Shown: positions 44,992 to 55,651, counted from the stretch's first letter. The stretch is DNA of 64,000 bases from Bacteroidales bacterium UBA6192 (GCA_002422725.1 DITE01000058.1:1874-65873); one strand, 5' to 3'. A program made the numbers and translations. Notes: generated from the sequence alone by a model not told the origin.

Positions 44992-45391
44992 AGCTCCTCC
45001 GATGTTATTGTAATAATATTGGACGGTAAAATTAAGGCAAAAAAAGCGTATCCAACCTAACAAAACTAAAGAGGATATTTATTAAAAATCATTCTAAATT
45101 AATCGGGGCACTCACATCAAAACCGATTAAGTGGGTTCACTAACTACATTTTCCGAACCACATGGATAAATTGTCAGATAAGGATGCAGCAACTTGTTAA
45201 CAACAAAATGTTTGTAAATTAAAATGGGCTTAAATCAACATGTTATGCGGGTTATATACATTTGTGCCATTACCAGCCGTCCTGTAATTACCCTTTTCTG
45301 AGTAACAACAAACAAGTGTTTTATTTTGACATTCAGTTTAATGGCTCATAGTCATATAGATTGAATTGTGTTGTTGCATATGTTGTTATTT
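44992..45391. other. Divergent intergenic region, 400 bases
   Basis: Separates the dihydroorotate dehydrogenase-like gene from the giant T9SS gene. A TACATTTG (45257-45264) matches the -7 consensus on the + strand but has no -33 partner at normal spacing. No RNA or small gene is recognised. Confidence 0.4.
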
Positions 45392-48300
45392 ATGACAAAA
45401 TACTTTTTGAAGAGCATATTTTTAACGCTTATCCCTGTTTGGCTGATGTTGTCTGATTTAGCTGCACAGCCTGTTGTTGTTGGTCACCCGCAAGACTCGT
45501 CAATATGTGTTGGAGCTTCTGCATCATTTCGGGTGCTTGCACTTAACACTGCTGCCTATCAATGGCAGGAGAACGACGGGGTTGGTTGGTACAATATTAA
45601 CGCTTCTATTACTTATGCTGAAGGTTACCTGACCCCTGAACTGCGCATTATCGACGCCAATTTGGGATTGAATGCATATCAGTATCGTTGTGTTGTTTTT
45701 GATGCACAGAATAATCAGACCATAAGTGATCCCGCCATTCTGGGTGTATTTGATCCGCCAATTATAACACAGCAACCTCTTGAACAAAGAGTCTGTAAGA
45801 ACAGCATTGCTCAGTTTAGTGTTCAGGCCCTTTATGGAACAGCATATCAATGGCAGGAAAGTATAGGTGCAGGCTGGGTCAATCTTACCGACAATGCCTT
45901 CTACACAGGAAGCCAGACCCCAGAGCTAAGTATTTTTACAACCACCGGAATGAGTGGGTTTTCATACCGTTGTGTGGTTACCAATGTTAGTTGCCCTGAA
46001 ACCTCCAACACGGCTAAGCTATTTGTTGATCCGACCCCTGTGATTTTTTCTCTTACCGGCGGAGGAGAGTATTGTGAGGGGGGTACAGGCGTAGCGGTGG
46101 GCTTATCGGATTCCGAAATAGGTATCAGCTATCATTTGTTGCGCAATGAACAAAGCACAGGTGTTGTAAGAAATGGAACAGGCGAAACCATTGTATTTGG
46201 CACTTTTGCTCTGGCGGGTGATTACACTGTCAGGGCTATTAACGGATTCACCGGATGTGAAATAAATATGGATGGATTAGCCACAGTAAGCATCAATCCA
46301 CTTCCTGCCCAACAAATTTTAATGGGAGGAGGATCTTATTGTATTGGCAGTGCAGCACCCGAATTGTATCTGCAGAATACGCAGACTGGGGTTGACTACA
46401 ACCTCATTCGCAACGGAGTTTTCACTGGAAACACCCTGACTGGAAATGGTTTTTCGATGAGTTTTGGAAATGTAGGGCAAAGTGGAACCTATTCAGTTGC
46501 GGCAAAGAATACTTCAACAGGATGCTCAGTGCAGCTTACCTCCACCCGGATTATTACAGCTAATTCCTTGCCAGAAGCTATTGCAGGAAATGATCAGCTC
46601 ATTATTGCCGGAAACTCTACACAACTTAGTGGAACAGCTTTGAACGGATCAGGAAATTATATGTACTTCTGGGCACCTGAGAGTTTTTGTCAGAACCCGA
46701 ATCTTCAGACTACTATCACCATTCCTTTATATCAAACAAGCCTGTTCACATTAAGAGTAAGAGACAATCAAACTGGCTGTTACAGTCAGCCCGATTCGGT
46801 CAGTGTTCAGGTTGCAGACGGACCATTAAGTGTTTATATTCAAGTTGGAGATGATATTATTTGTCCTCAGGAGACTGTTTCCCTGCTGGCACTCACATCT
46901 GGCGGTACGGGTAATTATCTGTATCAGTGGTCATCAATACCTCCTGGACTTAATGAAACATCATCAATGGTTGTGGTAAGTCCAAATATATCAACAACAT
47001 ATGTGGTAAGGGTGCAGGATGGGCTGGAAACCGTTTATGATACAATTGGCATTATAGTGAATAACCTGCCTGTTCAGCAGCATCTGAGCGAAGGAGCTGC
47101 AATCTGTTCCGGCTCAGCCGGTGTTGGAATCACCTTAGGCAGTTCAGAGCAGAATGCCATATATTTTCTCTATCGTGATACCCATTTTGTCAAGCAATTG
47201 AACGGAAATGGCAATCAGCTCAATTTCGGCAGTTTTAATGTGCCCGGAACTTACCGTGTCACCGCCCGATACACAGGAAATGGCTGCGAAGTGGCTATGA
47301 TTGGGGAGGCAGTTATCAGTTTAAATCCGATTCCAGTTGCAATAGCTGGTCCCAATCAATTCATCAATTCAGGCAGTCAGACAAGTCTCAGCGGCGAAGG
47401 GGGCGGAGGAAGTGGAAATTACCTGTTTCAATGGTCTCCAACTCAGTTTCTCCTAAATCCTAACAATCAGAATGCGGCCACAATTAGCTTGACAGCAACA
47501 ACCGTTTTTAACTTGCAGGTCACCGACCAGCAAACCGGTTGCCAAAGTGATCCTGACCAGACAGTTGTCTTTGTTATTGGCGATGAGCTTAGCCTGGCAT
47601 TAGCCGCCAGCGACTACAGTGTTTGCCCTGGTGAACAGGTTAGTCTGATAGCGATGCCTACTGGTGGCTCGGGAAACTTTACATATTTGTGGCAATCGAA
47701 TCCGCCAGGTTTTTTTTCAACACAATTTAATCCTGTTGCAACAATACAGCAAACGACAACCTATAGAGTAAGTGTTACTGATGGTTTTACGGTTATCACC
47801 GATTCAGTGGTCATTGAAGTGCGCCCGGCTGCTACGTCATTCATAGTCAACGGTGGAGGGTCTTTTTGTGAAGGTGGACAGGGCAGGGAAGTGTTCCTGA
47901 ACGACTCAGAACAAAATATTCTTTACCAACTCATTAGAAATGGAAGTGAAACAGGTGTACAGCTTTATGGATCGGGCAATCAGTTGAATTTTGGGTTTCA
48001 GCATATTGCCGGGACTTATACCGTGACAGCTACAAACCTTTCAGGAAACTGCACAACAACCATGTCAGGAACAGCTGTTGTCCAGGTAAACCAGTCACCG
48101 CTTGTTAACGCAGGTAACGACCGTACTATCGGAAAGGGGCAATCTGCGAATCTGAACGGAACAGTAACAGGAGGTTCTGGCGTTTACGCATACTCATGGT
48201 TGCCAGTTGAGCAGGTATTGAACCCAATGGCGCAAAATACAGCTACCAAGCCCCAGTTCATGTCAACCCTGATCAGCTTTGGGGTTACTGATCTTCAAAG

Positions 48301-51300
48301 TGGTTGCAAAGCTCAGCTTGACACCGTAATTGTATATGTAAGCGGTGGGTCACTCGAAGTCAATGCATTTGCCAATTCGCAGCAAGGTTGTCAGGGTGGT
48401 TTTTTTCAGCTTTACGGTTTGGCTTCAGGAGGAACGGGGAACTATCAGTATCAATGGACATCAATTCCGCCAGGTTTTTATTCCAACACCCAGAATCCAC
48501 AGGTGCAGCCCCAATACTCAACATCCTATATCCTGACTGTGTATGATGGTCTGGATAATTTCAGTGATACCCTCCTGGTGAATGTATCACAGCCTCCTCA
48601 GCAGTATTTGTTAACAGGTGGCGGTTCGCTTTGTCAGATAGGTCAGACGGTTTCTATTGGACTTAACGGGTCGCAGCCCGGGCTGATGTATTTCCTGGTT
48701 TTGAATGGTCAGGAAGTGTCAATGATTAGCGGGACAGGTTCAGCCATAAGCTTCGGTTTGTTTGGTCAGCCTGGTGCTTACAGCGCTTATGCCCAACAAC
48801 CCATGTCTTTATGCAGCAGTGAGATGATTGGTGAAGCTGTCATCAGTATTGATGCTGCTCCAATCGCGTTTGCCGGCCCTGATAAATACATCAATGCAGG
48901 AGGACAAATTACCCTTGATGGGGCTATCACCGGCGGATCAGGTCAGTATATTTTTCAATGGACACCTGAAAGTAAACTATTGAATCCTGATGCTTTACAA
49001 CCAACGACGAAGCCCCTCTACAACACCATGGTATTCAGATTGGATGTCTCGGATTCCCAGTCAGGTTGCAGTGGTTCAACTGATTATGCAGCCGTTTTTG
49101 TACAAGGCGGCAATTTTCAACTTCAAGTCCTGGCAGCCGGTGGAGGGGGGTGTCCGGGCACGGATATTCAGCTATTTGCCTTACCAACAGGTGGTTCTGG
49201 TAGCTTTAGTTATGCCTGGCTTTCCAACCCGCCCGGTTTCTCATCCACAACCTATAATCCGGTCTTCAACCCGGTGGAGTCAACTACTTTTATTGTATTG
49301 GTGAACGATGGCAATCAGATCTTTCGCGATTCGGTTTTTGTGTTTGTCGAGCAGGGGCCGGTGGACTTTCTGCTTAGTGTAGGCGGTGACTTTTGCAAGG
49401 ATGAAGAAGAAGTGGTGCTCAGCTTATCGGGTTCACAGCCTGATGTTTTCTATCATTTATTACGCGAAGGTACTTACACCGGCTTGAGCCTGAATGGCAC
49501 AGGATTTCCGATCAGCTTTAACCCTATTTCCCAATCAGGAACATACACCGTGCGTGCTGAAAGTCAATTATCAGGGTGCCAGAAAAATATGCAGGGTGAA
49601 GCTCTGGTGCAGATTCATGAGAAACCTCGGGCTTTCGCAGGTCCTGACCGTTTTATACAGTCGGGCGAATCAACCACACTATCCGGCTCAGCTTCAGGTG
49701 GCTCCGGGGATTACCAATACTCATGGAACCCGGCTCATTTGCTTATGGATGCTGCCTCGGATAATCCTCAGACAATTGCCTTAACAGGAACATCGCTGTT
49801 TCTGTTGCAGGTGACCGATGAAATCACAGGATGTTTGTCGCATACCGATACTACCAATGTGTATGTCACTGGTGGCAATCTTAGACTGACTCTGCTCGCA
49901 AGTTCAGCCTCAGTATGCAAGGGCAGTCCTGTTTATCTTCAGGCATTGCCCTCGGGCGGAAATGGTAATTATCAGGTATATTGGAATGATCAGGAAGGGA
50001 ATGCACTGTATGAAGGGGAATCATGGACTGATTATCCGCTTCAGACAACGACTTATGTTGCGACACTGAACAGCAATGGCGAAACCATCACCGATTCACT
50101 CATCGTGGTGGTAAGCGAATTGCCACTATTGTTTGAAGTTACTGGAGGAGGGGTGTATTGCCCCGCAGCTTCTCCGGGAGTGTTGGTGGGCCTGTCGGGC
50201 TCGGAAAACGGTTTGGTCTATGATCTGTACCTGAATCAGGTACAAAAAATTGGCTCAGTCAACGGGCAGGGGATTCCCATCAATTTCGGCTATTTTTCGC
50301 AGGAAGGCTCTTACACCGTATCTGCCCGGGTATCTGGTTTCGGTTGCGAATTGCTGATGAACGGCAATGCCGTTGTTGAACGCTTCGAGGCTCCCATTGC
50401 CAATGCCGGTAACGATATAGTAATCAATAAAGGTGAAGTGGCTCAGCTTTCGGTGGGTGTAACAGCAGGTTCAGGAAATTATGCCTTTGCATGGTCACCC
50501 TCAGAATATGTTGAGAGCCCGGGAAACGCGCAAACATCAACGTTACCACTAAATGTTAGCGTTCTTTTTACTGTCGAAGTGACTGACCTAAACACCTCTT
50601 GTATTTCATCCGATGCTGTTGTGGTGTTTACACAAGGAGGGCCTTTGGAATCATCTGTTCAAACAGATGCGGAAATCGTATGTCCTGGCGAATCTACCCG
50701 TATAACAGCGCTTCCGTCAGGTGGATCGGGTTCTTATTCCTGGACATGGTCGTCTAACCCGCCGGGATATTTTGCCACATCGGCCAGTATAAAAGTATTT
50801 TCAGCCGTTTCGACATGGTACATCGTTCAGATTTCTGATGATGTTGAGACTATCCGTGATTCAGTGCTGATAGAAGCCTACAACCCTCCTTTGGGGTTTG
50901 AACTAACAGGTGGTGGTGTGTTTTGTGAAGGTAATCCATCGCCGGGTGTCGGAATGGCTGACACAGAACCTGGTGTTACCTATGAACTGATGCGTAACGG
51001 GTCGTTTACTGGCCAATGGATCACAGGTACAGGTTCAGGAATGAGTTTTGGCACACAGCATATCACCGGTTCCTACACGGTTGTTGCTACCAGCAATCAG
51101 GGCTGCAAGGCATTGATGCCAAATGTGATAGTCATTGGCATGAACACACTGCCTCAGATGTTTACCCTGATCGGAGGAGGTGAATTCTGCGACAATGACC
51201 TCACCGCAAGGCTTTACCTGACTGGCAGCGAAAAACAAACTTTTTACGAACTTTTGCGCAACCTTCAGCCAACCGGAATATCCATTTCAGGTGACGGAAG

Positions 51301-52105
51301 TCCAATTGTATTTCCTGCTCAATCAAACTCAGGAATTTACACCGTTGAAGCGAATCGGGCCGGGCCTGCATGTCCTGCATCGATGATGGGCACAGCCAGC
51401 TTGCTGATTTTTCCTTTGCCTCAACCTGAAATCAATGGGCCGGTTTTCATGTGCAGGGGCGAGGAAATTACCCTTTATGCCTCAGGAGCCGACAGTTACG
51501 AGTGGCTCACAGAACCTGCGATGTATTCTGCCGAGATTGTTGTTAGTCCTGATCAGGCAACGGAATATGCAGTAATTGCGTACAATACATTTGGATGCAA
51601 CGCACAGGCTTCTCATCTGGTTGATGTTGGCGAACTTCCTGAACTATCGGTTGACAACATTGACGAAACCAGAACTATTGTTGTGAGTCCTTCAGGTCTT
51701 GCTCACTATACATTTGCCATTGCTGACGAAATAATTCAGTCGGGTGTTTCCAACACCTTTGTTTATGGAAATCTGCCAATGAATGGCGACACTATCACTG
51801 TTACCGCATCTACCGTTGAGGGATGCAGTGCCGAAGCTAAGATATTTGTCAGTAAGCCGGTTTCTGCCGCCAATGCATTCACCCCCAATGGCGATGGTAT
51901 CAACGACCGCTTCATGACAGATGATTTTATAAGGATTTACAGCCGCTGGGGCAAGGAATTGTTTGCCGGTGACGAAGGATGGGACGGAAAATTCAATGGC
52001 AGCCTGGTTGCACCCGGGACGTATTACTATGTGTTCGAAATGAAAGACCCAAATGGTCAGTTGATAAAAACAATAAAAGGCTCAGTTACATTGGTAATCG
52101 AATGA
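45392..52105 (+). CDS. Giant T9SS-secreted repeat protein with gliding-type (CHU_C/type B) C-terminal domain
   Basis: A secreted surface protein of about 2,237 residues. ATG at 45392 gives a good signal peptide (MTKYFLKSIFLTLIPVWLML...LAAQP); in-frame GTG 45368 and ATG 45380 are alternatives. Two Ig-like domains (about 20-215, each with AYQWQE and YRCVV) are followed by six composite repeats of 254-255 residues (marker GG-x-GNY codons at 46901, 47663, 48428, 49190, 49955, 50720). Each repeat has a PKD-like GGSGNY-x-Y-x-W-x-SNPPG part, a GGG-x-F/Y-C part with GTYTV and GC, and an AG-x-D...GGSGNY-x-Y-x-WSP...VTD part. Two further GGG-x-F-C modules and a CHU_C domain (AFTPNGDGINDRF, IYSRWGKELF, APGTYYYVFEM) end it; this C-terminus is the type B sorting signal for the T9SS. 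Likely an adhesin or matrix protein; partners follow directly. Confidence 0.9.
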   Translation: MTKYFLKSIFLTLIPVWLMLSDLAAQPVVVGHPQDSSICVGASASFRVLALNTAAYQWQENDGVGWYNINASITYAEGYLTPELRIIDANLGLNAYQYRCVVFDAQNNQTISDPAILGVFDPPIITQQPLEQRVCKNSIAQFSVQALYGTAYQWQESIGAGWVNLTDNAFYTGSQTPELSIFTTTGMSGFSYRCVVTNVSCPETSNTAKLFVDPTPVIFSLTGGGEYCEGGTGVAVGLSDSEIGISYHLLRNEQSTGVVRNGTGETIVFGTFALAGDYTVRAINGFTGCEINMDGLATVSINPLPAQQILMGGGSYCIGSAAPELYLQNTQTGVDYNLIRNGVFTGNTLTGNGFSMSFGNVGQSGTYSVAAKNTSTGCSVQLTSTRIITANSLPEAIAGNDQLIIAGNSTQLSGTALNGSGNYMYFWAPESFCQNPNLQTTITIPLYQTSLFTLRVRDNQTGCYSQPDSVSVQVADGPLSVYIQVGDDIICPQETVSLLALTSGGTGNYLYQWSSIPPGLNETSSMVVVSPNISTTYVVRVQDGLETVYDTIGIIVNNLPVQQHLSEGAAICSGSAGVGITLGSSEQNAIYFLYRDTHFVKQLNGNGNQLNFGSFNVPGTYRVTARYTGNGCEVAMIGEAVISLNPIPVAIAGPNQFINSGSQTSLSGEGGGGSGNYLFQWSPTQFLLNPNNQNAATISLTATTVFNLQVTDQQTGCQSDPDQTVVFVIGDELSLALAASDYSVCPGEQVSLIAMPTGGSGNFTYLWQSNPPGFFSTQFNPVATIQQTTTYRVSVTDGFTVITDSVVIEVRPAATSFIVNGGGSFCEGGQGREVFLNDSEQNILYQLIRNGSETGVQLYGSGNQLNFGFQHIAGTYTVTATNLSGNCTTTMSGTAVVQVNQSPLVNAGNDRTIGKGQSANLNGTVTGGSGVYAYSWLPVEQVLNPMAQNTATKPQFMSTLISFGVTDLQSGCKAQLDTVIVYVSGGSLEVNAFANSQQGCQGGFFQLYGLASGGTGNYQYQWTSIPPGFYSNTQNPQVQPQYSTSYILTVYDGLDNFSDTLLVNVSQPPQQYLLTGGGSLCQIGQTVSIGLNGSQPGLMYFLVLNGQEVSMISGTGSAISFGLFGQPGAYSAYAQQPMSLCSSEMIGEAVISIDAAPIAFAGPDKYINAGGQITLDGAITGGSGQYIFQWTPESKLLNPDALQPTTKPLYNTMVFRLDVSDSQSGCSGSTDYAAVFVQGGNFQLQVLAAGGGGCPGTDIQLFALPTGGSGSFSYAWLSNPPGFSSTTYNPVFNPVESTTFIVLVNDGNQIFRDSVFVFVEQGPVDFLLSVGGDFCKDEEEVVLSLSGSQPDVFYHLLREGTYTGLSLNGTGFPISFNPISQSGTYTVRAESQLSGCQKNMQGEALVQIHEKPRAFAGPDRFIQSGESTTLSGSASGGSGDYQYSWNPAHLLMDAASDNPQTIALTGTSLFLLQVTDEITGCLSHTDTTNVYVTGGNLRLTLLASSASVCKGSPVYLQALPSGGNGNYQVYWNDQEGNALYEGESWTDYPLQTTTYVATLNSNGETITDSLIVVVSELPLLFEVTGGGVYCPAASPGVLVGLSGSENGLVYDLYLNQVQKIGSVNGQGIPINFGYFSQEGSYTVSARVSGFGCELLMNGNAVVERFEAPIANAGNDIVINKGEVAQLSVGVTAGSGNYAFAWSPSEYVESPGNAQTSTLPLNVSVLFTVEVTDLNTSCISSDAVVVFTQGGPLESSVQTDAEIVCPGESTRITALPSGGSGSYSWTWSSNPPGYFATSASIKVFSAVSTWYIVQISDDVETIRDSVLIEAYNPPLGFELTGGGVFCEGNPSPGVGMADTEPGVTYELMRNGSFTGQWITGTGSGMSFGTQHITGSYTVVATSNQGCKALMPNVIVIGMNTLPQMFTLIGGGEFCDNDLTARLYLTGSEKQTFYELLRNLQPTGISISGDGSPIVFPAQSNSGIYTVEANRAGPACPASMMGTASLLIFPLPQPEINGPVFMCRGEEITLYASGADSYEWLTEPAMYSAEIVVSPDQATEYAVIAYNTFGCNAQASHLVDVGELPELSVDNIDETRTIVVSPSGLAHYTFAIADEIIQSGVSNTFVYGNLPMNGDTITVTASTVEGCSAEAKIFVSKPVSAANAFTPNGDGINDRFMTDDFIRIYSRWGKELFAGDEGWDGKFNGSLVAPGTYYYVFEMKDPNGQLIKTIKGSVTLVIE

Positions 52106-54585
52106 GAAATAGTATCAGACATAGCCTTATTATTACCGGGCTGCTGGTGGCTCAGTTGCTCAATGCCCAGCAGGGTCAGGTTCGTCAGGGGACAAAGCAT
52201 CTGGCAAACCACAATTATGTTGCTGCCGCAAAGTCATTTACACGGGCCTTCAACATGACTCATGAAGTGACTGAAAAACGTGTGCTTGCCGCCTCCATTG
52301 CAACAGCTTACCATAAAATGAACCGTCTGGAGGAAGCTGCTCAATGGTATGCTGATGCCGTTGGGGAAGAAACTAATCAGCTGGACTGGCTTATAGCCTA
52401 TGCAGATGCTCTGCTTCGCTCGGGCCGCCATGATGAAGCCAACGGAATAGTGCAGAAAGCCCTGTTGCTCAACCCATCGTCCGAAGAAGCCAAAAATCTG
52501 CTTTCAGCAATCGAAAAGGAAGTGGCCGGCAAGAAAGTAATGAAACCTGATATTATTGAAGCTCAGCTAATCAATTCGCCAAATAGCGATTATTCAGCTG
52601 CTTTTTTTGATGGAAGGCTGGTATTTGCTTCTTCACGCAAAGATGAAACCAGTCAAAAATCTGATGGAAGAAGTTCTGAAGCCTATTCTTCACTTTATTC
52701 AGCTATAGAGCAAACCGATGGAACCTGGGATAGCCCTTCAGGTATGTTACTACCAGATAATCACAATACCGGAGTTTTTACTTTTGACAGGTTTCGCAGC
52801 AGAGGATTCTGGACCAAATGCAACAACAGAAAAAAACGTTGTATGATCATGACCGCTGATTTTGATGCAAATACCATGTCCTGGTCGAACGCCCGCAAAG
52901 CCAGCTTCGTAAACAAAAAGAACCATTTCGGGCATCCTTTTGTGACTTCTGATGGCAAATGGATGTATTTTGTGTCGGACATGCCCGGTGGTTATGGCGG
53001 CAAGGACTTATATAAGGTCAGTATCAAGCCAGACGGTAGTTTCGGAATACCGGTAAATCTTGGACAACCCGTAAACACTGATCAGGATGAAATCTTTCCC
53101 TCCATGGCAGGGGATAGTCTGTTGTTCTTCTCCAGCAGGGGGAATTCCATCTATGGTGGTCTGGATATACTCTATAGTTTTGACCGGGGGAAAGGATTTG
53201 AAACTGTTGTTGCACTGAATTATCCCTTTAATTCTTTTGCCGATGATTTTGGTCTGGTGATGAAAACAGGGACGGTTTCCGGAGTATTCACTTCAGCCAG
53301 GAACACCGAAATGGGCGATGACCTTTTCTTTTTTGATGGTTATCCCTTAAGATTGCTGATTGAGGGTGAGGTGAAGCAGGCAACTGACGATAGCCCGATG
53401 GCTGGCGTAAATATTTCAGTAAGCAGTAATGATGAGTTTTTCGCAACTAGCACTGGCAGTGATGGCAGCTATCAGATTTCAGTTCCGGAATACCTCAGGG
53501 GAATGATTGTGGCTTCGAAAGAAAGCTATTTTCCCGAAACGAAGCAATTTGATTTTGAAAATGAAACACTCAACAATGGAGTGCTGCGCAAGGATTTCAG
53601 TCTTCAGTTGCTCGAACATCCGATAACTATCAGTGGAAAAGTTACCGATCGTGAAACCGGGGTGGCTATTGTGAACGAGATTGTTCAACTCACCGGGCCA
53701 GCGGGATTCTCCTCCGCAGTAAGAACCAATGCACTGGGTATCTATGCTTTCGATTCACTGAAGCCTGATAATGTGTACACCGCTCGTGTTGCCCGGAGTG
53801 GATATTTCGCCGAATCGCGCCTGTGTAGGATTCCGGCCGTAAAAACTTTCGCTGTGTTTCACAGGGCAACAGGCTACGATATGGATTTTCAGCTGATTAA
53901 AATTCAGGAGAAGATAGAGGTTGTGATCAGTAATATTTATTACGATCTCGATAAAGCAAGCTTGAGGGAGTCTTCAAAAATCGAACTGAGCAAGCTGGCT
54001 TCACTGCTTCATGAAACCCCTCAGGTGAGTATTCAGATCAACGCCCACACCGATGCTAGGGGCTCTGATGCTTACAACGACCGCCTATCGAAAGCAAGGG
54101 CACAGTCGGTGGTTGACTACCTGATAGCCAGTGGAATCGATCAGAATCGACTGTTGGCAAAAGGACATGGTAAACGAAAACTGCTGATCCATCATGCACG
54201 CAGCGAAGAAGAGCATCAGGCCAACAGAAGGACAACTTTTGAAGTAATGAAATATGAGGGTTCTGCATCAGGTTCAACAGAAGATAATTTGACTCCGGCA
54301 AATAGCACAGAACTTGTTTACCGGGTTCAGATAATGGTTTCATCTACATTACGAAACCCAACAGCCTATTTTGAGGCACTTACAAAGAGTATCCGTAATA
54401 TCAGGTTTTATGTGCACGATCAGAATGGGTTGTATCGCTATGAAGCCGGCGACAGATTTTCGATGGAAAGTGCCGAAGCACTTAAAAATCAGGTGACAGC
54501 CGCAGGTTTCACCGATTGTTTTATTGTTCCCTACCTGCGTGGAAATAGAATTACGGTTCATGAAGCCCGACAATGGAAACCATGA
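52102..54585 (+). CDS. OmpA-family protein with TPR, PD40-like and SPOR-like regions (T9SS cassette)
   Basis: An 827-residue outer-membrane-associated protein. The start ATG at 52102 overlaps the stop of the giant gene (ATGA) and yields a signal peptide (LIITGLLVAQLLNAQ). TPR-like helices fill about 25-140; a PD40/WD40-like propeller (FFDGRLVFASSRKD, MYFVSDMPGGYGGKDLY, LLFFSSRGNSIYGGLDI) about 155-415; carboxypeptidase-regulatory-like folds (GKVTDRETGVAI) about 420-590; an OmpA peptidoglycan-binding domain (IYYDLDKASLRESS, INAHTDARGSDAYNDRLSKARAQSVVDYL) about 600-715; and a SPOR-like C-terminus (YRVQIMVSS, YRYEAGDRFS, AGFTDCFIVPY). The architecture is that of PorE/SprE-like partners in T9SS cassettes that tie a secreted protein to the cell wall. 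Confidence 0.88.
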   Translation: MRNSIRHSLIITGLLVAQLLNAQQGQVRQGTKHLANHNYVAAAKSFTRAFNMTHEVTEKRVLAASIATAYHKMNRLEEAAQWYADAVGEETNQLDWLIAYADALLRSGRHDEANGIVQKALLLNPSSEEAKNLLSAIEKEVAGKKVMKPDIIEAQLINSPNSDYSAAFFDGRLVFASSRKDETSQKSDGRSSEAYSSLYSAIEQTDGTWDSPSGMLLPDNHNTGVFTFDRFRSRGFWTKCNNRKKRCMIMTADFDANTMSWSNARKASFVNKKNHFGHPFVTSDGKWMYFVSDMPGGYGGKDLYKVSIKPDGSFGIPVNLGQPVNTDQDEIFPSMAGDSLLFFSSRGNSIYGGLDILYSFDRGKGFETVVALNYPFNSFADDFGLVMKTGTVSGVFTSARNTEMGDDLFFFDGYPLRLLIEGEVKQATDDSPMAGVNISVSSNDEFFATSTGSDGSYQISVPEYLRGMIVASKESYFPETKQFDFENETLNNGVLRKDFSLQLLEHPITISGKVTDRETGVAIVNEIVQLTGPAGFSSAVRTNALGIYAFDSLKPDNVYTARVARSGYFAESRLCRIPAVKTFAVFHRATGYDMDFQLIKIQEKIEVVISNIYYDLDKASLRESSKIELSKLASLLHETPQVSIQINAHTDARGSDAYNDRLSKARAQSVVDYLIASGIDQNRLLAKGHGKRKLLIHHARSEEEHQANRRTTFEVMKYEGSASGSTEDNLTPANSTELVYRVQIMVSSTLRNPTAYFEALTKSIRNIRFYVHDQNGLYRYEAGDRFSMESAEALKNQVTAAGFTDCFIVPYLRGNRITVHEARQWKP

Positions 54586-55490
54586 GAAAATATCTGCACT
54601 ACATCTTAGCATTGCTGCTCGTCATGGCTGCTTCAGGTCTAATGGCTCAGTCCGACCTGCTTTTCTCGAACCCGGGTATCAACCCCGGAACATATAATCC
54701 GGCGAGCATTAACAGCAATGGCATGATCAATCTGCACTTGCTGGCACGGCAGCAATGGATTGGCTTTCCCGATGCTCCTTCATTGCAGCGTATTGGCGCA
54801 GAGCATTTTTTTGAGGATCAGTCAATGGGCATTAAATTTAATCTGATGAACCTGGTTGCAGGCAAGGAAATTACCCGACAGTTGAACCTGTCATATGCTT
54901 ACAGGGTAAATTTCAGCGAGCAGATGACACTGCATCTGGGGCTTTCGGCAGGGTTTTATAACAGGTTGATGAAATATTCTGAACTAATATTTTACGATGG
55001 GTCTGAACCCCTGATAAATGAGGATGAAAGTTTTCTCAGACCCGATTTTGAGTTTGGGGCAGAGTTCAACTGGAAATATTTCACGGCCGGACTGGCAGCA
55101 AACCACATCACCACACCGGCACGAAAAGCCACAAATTTTAAAATCCCGGTACATAATCATTTCTATATTGGCTACCGCCTGATAGTATCAGACGAAACTG
55201 CCTTGCAGACCAATCTTTCGTGGCACCGTCAGGGAACAATCAGCCAGTTTCAACTGTATGCCAACCTGTTGTTTGGAAATATTTTCCAGGCGGGAATGGG
55301 TTTGCGGACAAATGATGCCTTGATTATTCACACAGGACTAAATATCAATGAATTTTTTGGAATTATGTACAGTTACGACCTGGGTATAACCCGTTTCAGC
55401 AATTACAATTCTGGTACACACGAATTCATGCTTTTATTACGACTGAATAAGCACAATCCAACTTACCTTTCTCCCCGCTTTATGGATTGA
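54582..55490 (+). CDS. PorP/SprF-family T9SS outer-membrane protein
   Basis: A 302-residue barrel protein of the PorP/SprF family. It begins with a signal peptide (LALLLVMAASGLMAQ) and the family motif DLLFSNPGINPGTYNPAS; the rest is strand-rich with AYRVNF, FGAEFNWKYFTAGLAANHIT and a C-terminal ELLLRL-like strand. SprF is needed for secretion of the type B-sorted adhesin SprB in Flavobacterium, and such genes sit beside the substrate gene. ATG 54582 overlaps the upstream stop (ATGA); ATG 54573 is an alternative. The three-gene cassette is thus one translational unit. Confidence 0.9.
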   Translation: MRKYLHYILALLLVMAASGLMAQSDLLFSNPGINPGTYNPASINSNGMINLHLLARQQWIGFPDAPSLQRIGAEHFFEDQSMGIKFNLMNLVAGKEITRQLNLSYAYRVNFSEQMTLHLGLSAGFYNRLMKYSELIFYDGSEPLINEDESFLRPDFEFGAEFNWKYFTAGLAANHITTPARKATNFKIPVHNHFYIGYRLIVSDETALQTNLSWHRQGTISQFQLYANLLFGNIFQAGMGLRTNDALIIHTGLNINEFFGIMYSYDLGITRFSNYNSGTHEFMLLLRLNKHNPTYLSPRFMD

Positions 55491-55651
55491 GCCAATTGCG
55501 GGCTTACGTCTATTCGGACGTGTTTGGCATGGAATGCAGGTGTCAGCAATCAATTCTCCCTTCCACTAACCCCATGCTTTCACAAGAGTGTCAGCTGGTG
55601 AAGAGTATTTCTTGAATGACAGGGAGAACTATCAACTGTATACGGAGTCTG

